A DNA stretch of 64,000 bases, from contig CANLOU010000001.1 in assembly GCA_947492995.1 (NCBI GenBank), forward strand, positions 1,301,326 to 1,365,325. Direction: 5' to 3'. Origin of the DNA: an uncultured Litoreibacter sp. (GTDB lineage: Bacteria > Pseudomonadota > Alphaproteobacteria > Rhodobacterales > Rhodobacteraceae). The notes below the pieces were generated by a model. The model ran no database searches. It was not told the DNA's origin and worked only from the letters and a program-made list of their open reading frames with translations. Made by a program: the position numbers and the translations under genes. Positions 54,613-62,705 of this stretch are shown here, in pieces (positions within the stretch are counted from its first letter, which is position 1; every line of letters begins with the position of its first letter).

Positions 54613-56451
54613 TTAGGACTTCACGCCCGAATTGCAGAACGGATGGGTTGGTTGCAAGTTATCTGCATTGCTTGCCCCACCTTCCCGTACTCTTTCTATA
54701 TGATCGAAAGTGACGGAGTTCGCGTGAACAATTGCGCCGCAAATGGCGCATCGTGTCGGCGTCTCAAGTGCCAGTCGAATGAATGCTGCAGATTTCGAAG
54801 ACGTCGAGGGCTTCCTTCCAGTCGTTTCATACTCGGACCCCGGAGGCGGCACCTCCAGTTGCTTAAGGTGAGCAAATTCAGCTTTAGCAGTTAGATGACC
54901 AAGGATTTTTTCGTCTTCCACCCCGTCTTTCATTAGGACAAAAATTGACCAGTAAAGTTCAGAAACTCGAGAGAGGCTTCGTGCTCCAGCCCCAAGGCGA
55001 CTCATGGTAAGTGAAACATAGGTCCTGTTTTTGACCAAATAGGTTTCAAATCTTTTCCGAACAGCAGAAAACTCTTTCTTCTGCTTCTTACGATCAAGTT
55101 CACCGGCAAAATCAATGGTCGCCAGAAAGGCGTTTGGCTGGAAGGTGCCGTTAGCGGAATAACAATAGACGAGTGGGTGAAGCCCAAGAGAACCACTCGT
55201 GTTCGTAGTTAATAGCTCAAGTTTTTTAGCCACACTGGTTAGAAACTTTAAAGTACTCAAGCCATCTGTGTCTGTCGGCAATGCGTCCGGGATTGACTTT
55301 GATTTCTGCCCGGACGGAATAGCCACGTTGTTACATACACTTACCAGCTCGAATACAAAGGGAAGCGCGTTGTATCCACTGCCTGCGATCGGGAGGTCCG
55401 TTGAAGTAATTGGCGCGGAATGGGGTGGTTCGTACAGTATTTCATAGATCCGCTCACCTAGAGATTCGATTTCGTCCTGCGTGTCTCTTTCAAATGCTGC
55501 CCAGTACTTATGCCCTTTTCCGCCTCTTGCTATACACCGCGCGGCGATAGAGTTTGGAGACGTTCTGGTTTGCAAAACCATACGTTCTGTTGGGTCTATC
55601 GGTTGAGCTGCTTGGTTAATCTTAAAGAACGAGTCCTCAGCGGCCTTCGAGCTAGTGGCTGTTACCCATTGGATTTCAACGGACCCAGTACCAATACGGT
55701 TTACCCATCTTCTCTTCTGAGGGTCTTGTATCTCCTGATCAACAAGGCCTTTGAATTCGGCATAACTGCCAATATCTTTTTTGATAAGTTTACGGGTTCG
55801 GTCGGCCACCTTCTTTTGATCGTTCGTCAGACTTCGGCCAAGTTTTGCATTTGACGCAGCGCCATCGCCGTAGTCATCGCGTATCCAAGCAATGAGGGCG
55901 CTAATGCGGTGCGCACCATCAATGACAAACACGTTTTCCCCGCTTTGCCAAAGTATAACGGCTGGGATCAGATGTCCGTCCAAATAAGCTCGCACCAGAT
56001 CGCACACCGCGGCAGGCTTCCAATGGGTCGTTTCTCGTTGAAAGTCTGGCTTGCGAAGGGTCCGTTGGAAAAAACCCGTTTCTTCCAAGTCCGATAGACT
56101 AATTGTCTCACGAAGACGCCCGCCAGAACTGCCTGCGCCTGACTCAAAGTCTTCCCGCGGAATTAGAGCATCCAAGTTTACAGTCGCACCGGCCACGCAG
56201 ACCTCCGAATTTGCACCAATTCCAGTAGAATAGACAATCTGGCGAGGTGATTGGCAACAGCAAGTTCGTAAGTAGTTTGGAAGGCGTCTTTGCTCCAACA
56301 AACAGGTTCCTGACCGCATCAGGCACTGAATAGACATGTCCGCTTCGGGCTGAGAGGGAAAGTTGGGGACTTGGGTGGAAATTTTGGCCGCGCTGCCCGA
56401 TTGGCTTCGCCCCAATCCAGAACGCGTGCTAAGCCCATAACGTGTCGACAA
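54613..56451 (-). CDS. DUF262/ParB-like protein with C-terminal HNH nuclease; candidate defence nuclease
   Basis: 612 residues as open (574 if started at ATG 56337). About residues 125-205: LRKPDFQRETTHWKPAAVCD, LDGHLIPAVILW and VFVIDGAHRISALIAWIRDD, a DUF262/ParB-N-like nucleotide-handling fold. Middle 210-540 unassigned. C-terminus RCAICGAIVHANSVTFDHIE then VREGGASNADNLQPTHPFCN, an HNH with zinc-type Cys pair. DUF262-HNH proteins (such as GmrD/BrxU-like) act against modified phage DNA. Divergent from a second HNH gene. Confidence 0.75.
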   Translation of the reverse strand: MSTRYGLSTRSGLGRSQSGSAAKISTQVPNFPSQPEADMSIQCLMRSGTCLLEQRRLPNYLRTCCCQSPRQIVYSTGIGANSEVCVAGATVNLDALIPREDFESGAGSSGGRLRETISLSDLEETGFFQRTLRKPDFQRETTHWKPAAVCDLVRAYLDGHLIPAVILWQSGENVFVIDGAHRISALIAWIRDDYGDGAASNAKLGRSLTNDQKKVADRTRKLIKKDIGSYAEFKGLVDQEIQDPQKRRWVNRIGTGSVEIQWVTATSSKAAEDSFFKINQAAQPIDPTERMVLQTRTSPNSIAARCIARGGKGHKYWAAFERDTQDEIESLGERIYEILYEPPHSAPITSTDLPIAGSGYNALPFVFELVSVCNNVAIPSGQKSKSIPDALPTDTDGLSTLKFLTSVAKKLELLTTNTSGSLGLHPLVYCYSANGTFQPNAFLATIDFAGELDRKKQKKEFSAVRKRFETYLVKNRTYVSLTMSRLGAGARSLSRVSELYWSIFVLMKDGVEDEKILGHLTAKAEFAHLKQLEVPPPGSEYETTGRKPSTSSKSAAFIRLALETPTRCAICGAIVHANSVTFDHIERVREGGASNADNLQPTHPFCNSGVKS

Positions 56452-56540
56452 CTACCTTCGCGATCGAGTTGATGATCACTGACCACAGAACTCAAAATGC
56501 ACTACTTATTGGCTAAGTAACGAACTTAACGAAGGATACT

Positions 56541-57092
56541 ATGGGCCCCATGAAAGCGTCGAGCATAAAAAAATATCTCAAGCCCAGCACCATCATGAGC
56601 CGGAAAAGTACCTTTTCAAACGCCTTTGCATCGGCGCTCGCTCCCCATGACGATTACTCATTTGCGGCGTTAACCGAGGCACTAAGCGAACTTGATCAAG
56701 GCATTCACGATGACCTGACTTGTGTTTATTGCGGAAAGCTGGCCGAGACGTGGGATCACGTATTTAACCGCGTAGTAAAGGGGGAATTCTCGGGACATGG
56801 CCATCGGATTAGGAATCTCGTTCCTTGCTGTAGAAATTGCAACGAGCGCAAAGGTCAAAAGCCATGGGATGAGTATCTCAATAAACTCGACACAGCTGAC
56901 AAAGACGAACGATTTAATCGGCTCTCGGCATTCCTGAGCGGTAACTCTGCGAAACCAACGACTATGGATGACTTGCGAGAAAAGTCCCCTGAGAAACTCG
57001 ATAGATACCTTGAGATTAGATCTCAGATATTCCTTTTGATGGCAGAAGCTGATCAGATCGCCTTGGAGATACGTAGGGAGTCCCCCGGTTAG
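56541..57092 (+). CDS. HNH endonuclease
   Basis: 183 residues. LTCVYCGKLAETWDHVFNRV, LVPCCRNCNERKGQKPWDEY: two CxxC knuckles plus DHV and N, an HNH_5-like nuclease. A helical C-terminus follows (LRPEKLDRYLE-like). AAGGATA precedes the ATG. 90 bp separate its start from the divergent DUF262-HNH gene, so the two probably share control. Its stop codon is completed by the first bases of repeat R3, showing that R3 was joined here by rearrangement. Confidence 0.8.
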   Translation: MGPMKASSIKKYLKPSTIMSRKSTFSNAFASALAPHDDYSFAALTEALSELDQGIHDDLTCVYCGKLAETWDHVFNRVVKGEFSGHGHRIRNLVPCCRNCNERKGQKPWDEYLNKLDTADKDERFNRLSAFLSGNSAKPTTMDDLREKSPEKLDRYLEIRSQIFLLMAEADQIALEIRRESPG

Positions 57093-57424
57093 ACCATCCG
57101 CCCCGACCGAGAGAGCCTGCTCCAGTGGGTTCAGAGGGCCGGTGACTACGTTCGCGAGTGGTCCGGGGAGTGACGGGGAAGGTGTGTACGGTGTTAGCGG
57201 CTGGGAAGTAGGTCTACGGCCTTGAACGAGCTTCGGAGACCGTCAACCGGTCCCTCGAGGCACCCGTAGCACTCCCTCGGGCCCTCTTTCTGCCCCAGTC
57301 CTCGGTACTCTACGGGGTTTCCCAACGAAATCATCCTAGGGCAAGGTCTCCTACCACCCCAGCCAATCCTCTGACATCGTTGACCGAATAGCCGACCCCC
57401 GACGCGGGACGTCAGTTTTGCCCC
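57091..57424 (+). repeat. Inverted repeat R3 (partner of R2b)
   Basis: 334 bp, identical in reverse complement to 49330-49663. It begins in the stop codon of the HNH gene and ends with the attachment core. Carries the last 27 codons of the small membrane-protein remnant in + orientation. Confidence 0.95.
57349..57424 (+). repeat. Attachment core copy 3 (direct)
   Basis: Same orientation as the tRNA-Gln copy, six substitutions in 76 bp. Excision between copies 1 and 3 would remove about 10.5 kb and leave an intact tRNA. It abuts the left end of a second element (HNH remnant, helicase). Confidence 0.8.
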
Positions 57425-57476
57425 TCTTTCCGCCCCAGACGGGTGCTAGGGGTGCTCTGAGAGGCTCGTTCGCAGG

Positions 57477-57749
57477 TCAGAGGTAGTCGAAGTCCACTCC
57501 ATTCGCCCAGTTATCCCAGTCGTCCCGTTTGTTATCCGCTCGCGACCCCAACTCGAGGTGCGCGGGGTTCACGCACAGGCGATTATGGCAACGATGGCGC
57601 ATGACCTCGTCACCCCCGATAACGGCCCTCTCGAGGACGCAGTGGATGAACCGATAAGCGGGCAATTGGTGGCCTCGGAACTTGACCCTGCGGGCGGTGA
57701 AAATCAGCTCATTTGGCCAAACTCGAAGAAAGTAACGTAACCTATTGTT
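57477..57749 (-). pseudogene. HNH endonuclease, start lost
   Basis: 91-codon open frame without an ATG, from TTA near 57749 to the stop at 57477: PNELIFTARRVKFRGHQLPA, EVMRHRCHNRLCVNPAHLEL, NWANGVDFDYL. It aligns to the HNH protein at 48860 (RHRC-x-NR-x-C-x-NP-x-HL, NGVDF) but has about 40% identical residues by eye and lacks the N-terminus. A TTG at 57665 gives 62 residues and might still be used. It stands in the same place relative to the attachment core as the remnant at 46961. Confidence 0.65.
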
Positions 57750-57905
57750 TTAAAGTAATTATCATCCATCTTGGCTTCCAGGGCGCTCTAAAGAAGAACA
57801 GAGCAAATTAATAAGCCGATGAATCTTATGCAATTTCGCCCCAACTCTTGGTTCTTCGCGGGGCAAGAAATGACGCGAAATCGGCACATAATTAGATGGA
57901 GAAAT

Positions 57906-58613
57906 ATGACCACTAAAACTAATGAATTAGACCCAAAACTGGAGAAAAACACAAAGTTACTTGGCCGCAGCATTTCGCAGTGGTTCGTGCGCAAAGATAA
58001 CAAGTTTTTTGATGTAAACAGACCGACTGTTCCGCTAGGTCGAAACGACGTCGAACGGATGATCATAAATCGCGTTCGCAACCGCCACCCCGAGGTAAAA
58101 CTGACCCAAGACTTGGCCAAAGGCGTCTTCAAACTTGCCATCACTTCGATGAGTGCTGACCCTGATCAATCGATACCGGTCTGGACGGGCGACATAAGCT
58201 GCATTCCTGGGAATGGCGAACAACTCGTCTGGGAAGATGGCGCAGTGACGATTAATAGTTGGCAGCAACCGGCGTATCGTTCCCTCAGAGCAAACGAGGC
58301 GGACTATGGGATCATCAATCAATTGTTCCTGACCCTCTTCCCGAGATCTGACGAGCGAGACATGTTCCTCAATTGGCTGGCTTGGTGTCTTCAGAACGAG
58401 CAGGACAAGCCCACGTGGAGTCCTCTCCTGTACTCGAGAAGCAAAGGAACAGGTAAAAGCACTCTCTGCCAGCTCGTGGCCAAACTATTCGGTGAGAGCA
58501 ATTCTGTTACGCAAAACAACGTCGACATGCTGACGGGCCGATTCAACATGACTGTGCTCCGGAGCAAGCTTGTCATCTCAGAGGAGCTTCAGCTGAAGTC
58601 CGGGTTAGGCTGA
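57906..58613 (+). pseudogene. Truncated SF3 helicase, paralogue of 47304
   Basis: 235 residues from ATG at 57906 (GGAG upstream). SISQWFVRKDNKFFDVNRPT and SRSKGTGKSTLCQLVAKLFG match the helicase at 47304 (Walker A intact), but after KLVISEELQLK the frame ends in SGLG-stop where the other has the rest of motif B and motif C. The C-terminal half is missing, so helicase activity is unlikely. Marks a deletion or recombination junction near 58600. Confidence 0.8.
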
Positions 58614-58701
58614 AACCAGAGAGGGCAATGTTGAGAAATAGGCTGAGGGCAAAAACCACTGCAAAAATTCTATTCGTTCGAAACATGGATGATCCTAAGA
58701 A

Positions 58702-58735
58702 TTGAGACTCATTGTCTGTAGATTATAGGTCTACA
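58702..58735 (+). promoter_or_regulatory. Controller-type operator (C-box-like) and promoter
   Basis: TGTAGA-TTATAGG-TCTACA (58717-58735), an inverted repeat with a central TATAGG resembling the GACT-TATAGTC C-boxes of restriction-modification controller proteins. TTGAGA at 58702-58707 and TATAGG at 58724-58729 are a possible -35/-10 pair. 20 bases before the HTH gene. Confidence 0.5.
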
Positions 58736-58754
58736 CTTCCCGCAATGCTAGTTA

Positions 58755-58967
58755 ATGTCCATCAAGCGGGTTGTTGGCCGAAACCTCAAGAAACACCGGG
58801 AAGAAGCGGGGCTCTCTCAGGAGGCGCTAGCCTTGGAATGCGGCCTGTATCGAACCTACGTGAGCGGCGTAGAGCGGGGCGTCCGCAACCCCACTATCGT
58901 AGTGCTCGCGAAGCTGGCTGAGCCGCTGGGCATCTCTCCAGCACGTCTCTTGGATGGCGAAGGCTGA
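58755..58967 (+). CDS. Small XRE-family HTH regulator, controller-protein-like
   Basis: 70 residues: VVGRNLKKHREEAGLSQEAL, then CGLYRTYVSGVERGVRNPTI and LAKLAEPLGISPARLL. A lone XRE HTH close in size and pattern to C proteins that time restriction-enzyme expression (R-x-Y-V-S-x-V-E-R-G-x-R-N-P). No methylase or restriction gene is next to it in this window. It probably represses itself through the palindrome just upstream. Confidence 0.8.
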   Translation: MSIKRVVGRNLKKHREEAGLSQEALALECGLYRTYVSGVERGVRNPTIVVLAKLAEPLGISPARLLDGEG

Positions 58968-58979
58968 ACTTGGGGCTGA

Positions 58980-59154
58980 ATGTTTGCTATGCGGACGAAG
59001 CTGCCGTTGGCTAATTTGAGTGCAACGCGGTTCTGATCTGAGACTTCTTGCAACATGACGGCGTCAACGTTCGATGCCTTAATATCGGCGATCAGCGCAG
59101 GTATCTCGTCATTCGCAAACCAGAGGTTTTTGGAGTATACCCGCAAGTCGCCAC
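58980..59154 (-). pseudogene. Fragment of endonuclease/exonuclease/phosphatase-family gene
   Basis: About 55 codons reading LRVYSKNLWFANDEIPALIA then SNVDAVMLQEVSDQNR. This is the start of an EEP (DNase I/AP-endonuclease-like) domain: N-x-W-F and VMLQEV. The frame then runs into the HTH region without further EEP motifs. It joins a FAD-oxidoreductase fragment at 59109-59155 in another frame. A remnant at the right edge of the island. Confidence 0.65.
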
Positions 59155-59279
59155 CTGACCCTTGCGGGAGAAATGCATTCAACAAGCAAAACATCCGTGC
59201 CTTCAAGTGCGGCCCCGACGCCACCTGCACTGCCCCCCGCGACAATGACGTCATAGTCGCATTCAGGTTTGCGGCTCAC
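59109..59279 (-). pseudogene. N-terminal stub of FAD-dependent oxidoreductase, last gene of ABC operon
   Basis: GTG at 59279 overlaps the permease stop as GTGA and reads MSRKPECDYDVIVAGGSAGG then GAALEGTDVLLVE, a Rossmann FAD-binding N-terminus. After about 40 codons (near 59160) the sequence changes to the EEP fragment and a stop follows at 59109. The gene was cut by the island rearrangement. In intact operons of this kind an oxidoreductase follows the transporter, suggesting catabolism of the imported compound. Confidence 0.75.
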
Positions 59280-60085
59280 GCGCGCCAGCCTAGCAGACGG
59301 CGTTCGATAAAGCCGATGACCGTGCTGAGGATGACCCCAAGCAGGGACAGAATGACGACGCCCGCAAACAGACGCTCAAGATCGTAGAGCGATCCGGCTT
59401 CAAGGATATAGGCCCCGATGCCGTATTCCGCGCCCAGCATCTCGGCGGCAACCAGCAGGATGATGGCGATGGCGAGCGAAATGCGTAGCCCCGACAGGAT
59501 GCCCGGCATCGCGCCCGGCAGCACGATCTTGCGCACGATGGACAACCAAGACAGCCCAAAGCTTTGACCCATGCGGATCAGCGAGCGGTCCACGTTATCG
59601 ACCGCGCCGTAGGTAGCCACGACCGTAGGCGTAAAGGTCCCGAAAGCGATCAGCGCGTATTTGCTCGCCTCATCAATCCCGAACCAGATCACGAACAGCG
59701 GCAAAAGCGCAATTTTGGGGATCGGGAAGATGGCAGCGACAAGTGGCACCATGCCCGCGCGGACATAGGAAAACAGCCCGATCATGATACCCACAGCGAT
59801 CCCGATTGAGGCCCCGATGGCGGCACCGACGGCCAGTCGGCTGAGCGACGGGAGAAGATGTTTGAACAACAACCCGCTTTCCCAAAGCTCTCCGAACGTG
59901 GCCAAAACGTCAGATGGTTTGGGCAGGGTCAAGGACGATATCCATCCTTGCCGGGTGCCGATTTCTGTAATTCCGATCAGAAGAACGAAAACGAACAGGC
60001 CAACCCAACGGCGCGCCTTGGGGGCAAAGCCGCCGCCGCGAAAACGGACTTCAATCGGCTGGGTTGGGGCCGTTGCATCAGACAT
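59276..60085 (-). CDS. ABC transporter permease, SsuC/TauC/NitT type
   Basis: 269 residues with about six membrane segments. EAA loop AYGAVDNVDRSLIRMGQSFG and VLPGAMPGILSGLRISLAIA. This type imports sulfonates, nitrate, thiamine precursors or aromatic acids. Overlaps the ATPase gene by 8 bp and the oxidoreductase stub by 4 bp. Confidence 0.92.
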   Translation of the reverse strand: MSDATAPTQPIEVRFRGGGFAPKARRWVGLFVFVLLIGITEIGTRQGWISSLTLPKPSDVLATFGELWESGLLFKHLLPSLSRLAVGAAIGASIGIAVGIMIGLFSYVRAGMVPLVAAIFPIPKIALLPLFVIWFGIDEASKYALIAFGTFTPTVVATYGAVDNVDRSLIRMGQSFGLSWLSIVRKIVLPGAMPGILSGLRISLAIAIILLVAAEMLGAEYGIGAYILEAGSLYDLERLFAGVVILSLLGVILSTVIGFIERRLLGWRA

Positions 60086-60845
60086 CTAGTAGCTCCTCAT
60101 CCGCCGCCCTGGCCTCATCACGCATCATATCCCAAAGGTGTTTCTGGGTCTGTTCTAGTTTGGCATTTCCATGGCTGCGCTGCGCCAGTGGCATGTCAAT
60201 TTCGACAATCTCGTGGACCTCACCGGGCCTGCGCGAGAGCACGACTATGCGATGACCCAACCGCACGGCCTCGGCCAAATTGTGAGTCACATAGGCGGCG
60301 GTAAAGGACTGGCGCGTCCAGAGCGCGACCAGATCGTCCATCAGCAATTCGCGCGTCTGGCTGTCAAGCGCGGACAGGGGTTCGTCCATCAGCATCACCG
60401 CCGGTTTGACAGCAAGGGCGCGCGCGATGGCGACCCTTTGTTTCATCCCACCGGACAATTGACGCGGCAAGGCTTTGCTGAAGTCACTCAGCTTGGTGCG
60501 GGCTAGCACGTCTGCAATGATCGCATCGGCCTGCGCGCCGTTGATCCCATGATCCTCAAGCACAAGTGAGATATTCCCTTGAACTGACCGCCATGGCAGC
60601 AGCGCAAAGTCCTGAAACACGTAGGTCAGTGGGTTCAGGCAGCCTTCTGGTGGGTTGCCAAGTTGCAGGACACGGCCTTTGGATGCGCGTTCAAGCCCGC
60701 CAATCAGCCGCAGCAAAGTGGATTTGCCACAACCTGACGGCCCAACCAAACAAACGATCTTGCCGTTAGGAATGTCCAGCGAGATGTCACGCAAGACCTC
60801 AGTGTCGCCATAGGAATGGCTGATCGCATCAAGCCGAATGTCCAT
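60078..60845 (-). CDS. ABC transporter ATP-binding protein, SsuB/TauB/NitT type
   Basis: 255 residues. Walker A GPSGCGKSTLLRL, signature LSGGMKQRVAIARALAV, Walker B VMLMDEPLSALD and H-loop THNLAEAV. Supplies energy to the permease it overlaps. 62 bp from the binding-protein gene. Confidence 0.95.
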   Translation of the reverse strand: MDIRLDAISHSYGDTEVLRDISLDIPNGKIVCLVGPSGCGKSTLLRLIGGLERASKGRVLQLGNPPEGCLNPLTYVFQDFALLPWRSVQGNISLVLEDHGINGAQADAIIADVLARTKLSDFSKALPRQLSGGMKQRVAIARALAVKPAVMLMDEPLSALDSQTRELLMDDLVALWTRQSFTAAYVTHNLAEAVRLGHRIVVLSRRPGEVHEIVEIDMPLAQRSHGNAKLEQTQKHLWDMMRDEARAADEELLDV

Positions 60846-60907
60846 GAAGAAATTCCTAGAAGTAAAATGACTGGCCGCGCGTTGGGCGGCCAGTCACAGG
60901 TATTGCC

Positions 60908-61927
60908 CTAAGCCTCGAAGGTTTCGACGTAGCTTGTGTCAACGAACGTATCCATGGAGATGTCGCCGTCGATAAGCCCTTCCGACTGAAACCAGCTCAG
61001 CTGATCCTGCACAGAGGCCACATTTAAGCGCGCACCTTCGTTGATCCGCATGGTGCCGTTGATGATTGATGGGGCCGCCTTGGCGCGCTCGCGATCCGTG
61101 TAGACATATTTGTGGATCAGATCGACCATCTCGTTCACGCCGTCTTCGCCGCCGGATTTGTCGATCATGGTGGAGTTGTAATCAGACGCACCCATGCTGA
61201 AGGCCTTGAGGAAGTCTGATGTTTGTTGACGCTCATTGTTTGCGTTGTCCGCAGACGTGAACACTGTCGTAACCTGATAATTTGGCAGATAGTCGGACAC
61301 GTTGCCGATGATGTGCACCGCGCCGGAGCCTGCCAACGGCTTGGCGATGTGCGGCACAATGGACCAGGCATCAATCTGGCCCGATTTGAGTGCACCAATG
61401 ATCGCGCCGACTTTTTGAAGCGGCGTGAAGGACATCTCGACACCTTCGACCTGCGCCACTTTCGAGCCCATGTAATGGAACGACGATCCAGCGGTTGAGA
61501 TGCCAAATTTCTTACCCGCCAGACCTGCAGGCGACGTCAGGCCCGCCTGAAACGCTGCATCAGAGGCAAGGATTTTCTGACCGTCAATGCCCGGCTCTTC
61601 GCTGAGCGCGCCGCCGATAACTTTGATCGCGCCCTTGTCGGCAAGAGAGATCAAGCCGCCGGAGATGGCAGTCACGGCATAGTCGACATCGCCAGAGGCA
61701 ATCGCGACCGCCATCGGCTGTGCCGCCTGAAAAAAGCGCAGTTCGACATCAAGGCCCGCGTCTTTGAAATAGGCACGTTCAGCGGCGATGAAGCTTGCCG
61801 AATGCGACGTGAAGCGCAGTGCGCCGACGACGATTTTTTTGTTCTGTGCAATCGCTGGTGACGCAAGGCCTGTCGCCGCCGCGGCACCGATCAATCCCAT
61901 TGTTTGACGTCTGTTAAAAGTGACCAT
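60908..61927 (-). CDS. ABC transporter substrate-binding protein, NMT1/THI5-like
   Basis: 339 residues. NRRQTMGLIGAAAATGLASP is a Tat-type signal (RR), then KKIVVGALRFTSHSASFIAA and GLDVELRFFQAAQPMAVAIA, as in NMT1/TauA-like periplasmic proteins. First gene of the transporter operon after the GntR gene (32 bp from its end). Ligand unknown. Confidence 0.9.
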   Translation of the reverse strand: MVTFNRRQTMGLIGAAAATGLASPAIAQNKKIVVGALRFTSHSASFIAAERAYFKDAGLDVELRFFQAAQPMAVAIASGDVDYAVTAISGGLISLADKGAIKVIGGALSEEPGIDGQKILASDAAFQAGLTSPAGLAGKKFGISTAGSSFHYMGSKVAQVEGVEMSFTPLQKVGAIIGALKSGQIDAWSIVPHIAKPLAGSGAVHIIGNVSDYLPNYQVTTVFTSADNANNERQQTSDFLKAFSMGASDYNSTMIDKSGGEDGVNEMVDLIHKYVYTDRERAKAAPSIINGTMRINEGARLNVASVQDQLSWFQSEGLIDGDISMDTFVDTSYVETFEA

Positions 61928-61959
61928 TATTTCCTCCCTAAATGATCTTTTCGTGATGG

Positions 61960-62634
61960 TCAGGCGCCTAAATCGGCGCCAATTTCTTCTTCTAGAAGGC
62001 TCAATGCGAGCATCTCTTCCCGCGCAATTACGGCTTCTTGCAACTGTGTTCGGCGGGTCGCCCGTGCGGCAAAATCGATGCGCCCCTCGCGTAACAGCGC
62101 CAGTCGAAAGCGCCGCGACTGGCCGTAGAACTGCGCGGCCATGTCCGTCAGACGCGGCGATCCACTGGCGGAAATCAGCGCCATACTAAGATCGCGACAG
62201 GCCTCGTCCCACTCAAGGGCAGTCACATCATCGGGTCTTTCCTGCACAAGGGCATCGGCGCGACTGACGGAATGCAAAGCAGCAACAACGCGGCTTTCCC
62301 AAGCCACATTCCCCAGCTCCAACGAACGTTTGAGACCAAGCTTTTCAACTTCCAGCCGCACTAAAAGGATGTCGCGCAGATCATCCTCGGTCGCCGATGT
62401 CACACGGAACCCGCGCTGGTTGGTCGCCTCAACCACACCTTCAGAGGTGAGGATCCGCAACGTCTCTCGCATGGAATGGTTTGACCCGCCGTAGGACTGG
62501 CGCAGGTTGGTGAGCTTCAGTTTCTGGTCAGGGCGCAACACCCCGAAAGATATGTCACGCCGGATCGCAGACGCGAGCATTTCAACAACCGTATCGTCTT
62601 CGGACTTCCGACCACCAAAAAGCAATTTACCCAC
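61960..62634 (-). CDS. GntR-family regulator, FCD subgroup
   Basis: 224 residues. Winged HTH LRPDQKLKLTNLRQSYGGSN followed by MRETLRILTSEGVVEATNQR, then an all-helical FCD ligand domain (about 95-215). It precedes the transporter operon on the same strand and is divergent from the AroE-like gene, so it likely controls both. Confidence 0.9.
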   Translation of the reverse strand: MGKLLFGGRKSEDDTVVEMLASAIRRDISFGVLRPDQKLKLTNLRQSYGGSNHSMRETLRILTSEGVVEATNQRGFRVTSATEDDLRDILLVRLEVEKLGLKRSLELGNVAWESRVVAALHSVSRADALVQERPDDVTALEWDEACRDLSMALISASGSPRLTDMAAQFYGQSRRFRLALLREGRIDFAARATRRTQLQEAVIAREEMLALSLLEEEIGADLGA

Positions 62635-62705
62635 CTTTTTAAAAAATGTTGGATATTATTGGAAATATTTTCGATAGTGAGTCAACATGTCTTTTGAAAG
62701 ACTCT
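62635..62705. promoter_or_regulatory. Divergent promoter region of GntR gene and AroE-like gene
   Basis: About 70 bp, AT-rich: ATATTATTGGAAATAT (an interrupted palindrome, about 62653-62668) and a TGTTG/CAACA pair around it. A suitable place for a GntR operator; the exact site is not determined. Confidence 0.4.

Noticed and set aside
46802..57424. CRISPR array or transposon with terminal inverted repeats as explanation of the repeats
   Set aside because: The repeats are long, three in number, contain tRNA-derived cores and coding sequence, and no transposase or spaced short repeats are present.
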